NCBI GenBank assembly: GCA_946621895.1
Contig: CAMOOZ010000339.1
Span: 1-6,868 of the forward strand
Length of the DNA: 6,868 nucleotides
Origin: an uncultured Lachnospiraceae bacterium
GTDB taxonomy: Bacteria; Bacillota_A; Clostridia; Lachnospirales; Lachnospiraceae
Reading direction: 5' to 3'
Below the pieces are notes generated by a model that saw only the letters and a program-made list of their open reading frames with translations, had not been told where the DNA came from and searched no databases. Within the stretch, counting starts at the first letter, position 1. Each line of letters opens with the position of its first letter. The translations under genes were made by a program, and so were the position numbers. Of the stretch, positions 6,190-6,868 are shown in pieces.

Positions 6190-6868
6190 CTAGCGTCCTC
6201 CCAGATAATTCCAGGGGCTCACATAGCTGCCGTCCTTTCTGACGGAGAAATGCAGGTGATTCCCCGTGGAGCGGCCCGTGGTCCCCACTGCCGCGATCTT
6301 CTGCCCCCTGCTGACCTTGGCCCCCTGGGACACATACAGCGCGGAGGCATGCATATAGATCGTGAAGATGCCGTCTCCATGATTGATCATGATATAATTG
6401 CCCATCGTATTGGAATAGGAAGCTGCCACCACCTCCCCGTCATAGGCCGCAAGGATCGGAGAGCCTCCGGGGGCGGCAATATCGATGCCATTGTGAAACT
6501 GGGGCTTCCCGGTGATCGGGTGGATCCTGTTGCCGTATTCCTCGGAGATCCTGGTCATGGAAGGGGCCGGAAACGCGAACACGCCGCCGTCATATTTGAT
6601 CCGGTTCTGCTCCTCCTCCAGCCGCTTTCGCTCCGCGGCCACCGCCGCCTCCAGCTGGGAAATGATCGCGTTCTGCTCCGCGATCTGCGCCTCATACTCC
6701 CTGATCACGGCCTCCTGATCATTGATATCGCTCTGGTAGGCCGCCATTTCCCGGCCCTTTTCATCGATCAGTTCAGAGACCGCGGCTTCCTCCTCCTGCA
6801 CCTGCGTTTTCGCCTGCTCGAGGACCTCTTCCTCAGCCTCCAGCGCCTCCTTGCAGGCCTCTACATAG
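6190..6868 (-). CDS. M23 (LytM) family murein endopeptidase with coiled coil, C-terminal part; gene cut by window edge
   Basis: The frame is open to the window edge, giving 225 residues without the N-terminus, where a signal peptide would be expected. Residues 1-90 are a charged heptad-type coiled coil rich in Glu, Ala and Gln. Residues 100-222 are the M23 peptidase domain. All zinc and catalytic residues of LytM are present: His125 and Asp129 in FHNGIDIAAPGG, His173 in IYMHA, and His204/His206 in NHLHF. It should therefore be an active zinc endopeptidase cutting peptidoglycan cross-bridges, unlike EnvC, which only activates amidases. Coiled coil plus M23 is the layout of hydrolases controlled by FtsEX, and such genes commonly lie directly behind ftsX and before an S41 protease; ftsX beyond the window is a prediction. 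A GTG at 6801 lies inside the coiled coil and is not the start. The stop is TAG. Confidence 0.93.
   Translation of the reverse strand, partial: YVEACKEALEAEEEVLEQAKTQVQEEEAAVSELIDEKGREMAAYQSDINDQEAVIREYEAQIAEQNAIISQLEAAVAAERKRLEEEQNRIKYDGGVFAFPAPSMTRISEEYGNRIHPITGKPQFHNGIDIAAPGGSPILAAYDGEVVAASYSNTMGNYIMINHGDGIFTIYMHASALYVSQGAKVSRGQKIAAVGTTGRSTGNHLHFSVRKDGSYVSPWNYLGGR

Noticed and set aside
6799..6801. GTG as start codon of the M23 gene
   Set aside because: The frame stays open upstream to 6867 and continues the same coiled-coil pattern, so this GTG is an internal valine.

Overview
The window reads as a chromosomal segment of a fairly GC-rich member of the Clostridia, most likely Lachnospiraceae. 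The basis is the style of the proteins (MurA, MetK, Maf and an FtsEX-type M23 peptidase with Firmicutes features), the AGGA-type ribosome binding sites, one textbook sigma-A promoter, and intergenic spaces filled with small hairpin repeats. The family-level placement is inference. All six recognisable genes are on the minus strand, so transcription runs from high to low coordinates. The plus-strand open frames are antisense shadows of these genes.

Layout in transcription order. (1) 6868-6190: C-terminal part of a coiled-coil plus M23 (LytM) murein endopeptidase, cut by the window edge. (2) 6180-6098: a four-copy 20-bp tandem repeat with hairpins. (3) 6079-4769: a membrane-anchored S41 C-terminal processing peptidase with a PDZ domain. 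(4) 4769-3048: an ABC-class ATPase of the poorly understood COG3044/MRB1590-like family, whose start codon overlaps the protease stop codon. (5) 3071-2838: a probable terminator followed by a cluster of inverted repeats. (6) 2825-2220: maf, a nucleoside triphosphate pyrophosphatase. (7) 2224-2061: a promoter with a WalR-like direct repeat and a structured leader. (8) 2060-771: murA. (9) 770-674: a short leader with three hairpins. (10) 673-1: the N-terminal half of metK, cut by the window edge. No gene-free stretch exceeds about 210 bases.

The common theme is cell-envelope growth and division. MurA commits UDP-GlcNAc to peptidoglycan. The M23 protein is of the type that FtsEX activates to open the wall at the septum. 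The S41 protease commonly sits beside it and could process exported wall proteins. Maf proteins hydrolyse (d)NTPs and have been linked to septation arrest. MetK supplies S-adenosylmethionine.

The points most worth a second look are: a perfect match to the published WalR/YycF box (TGTWAH-N5-TGTWAH) three bases upstream of the murA -35 hexamer; translational coupling of a COG3044 ATPase to a cell-envelope protease; the intergenic hairpins that share the very stable GCGAAGC core; the perfect 18-bp inverted repeat at 2971-3009; and the 20-bp tandem array between the M23 and S41 genes. I found no CRISPR array, tRNA, rRNA, transposase or prophage gene. No complete new multi-gene system is demonstrated here.
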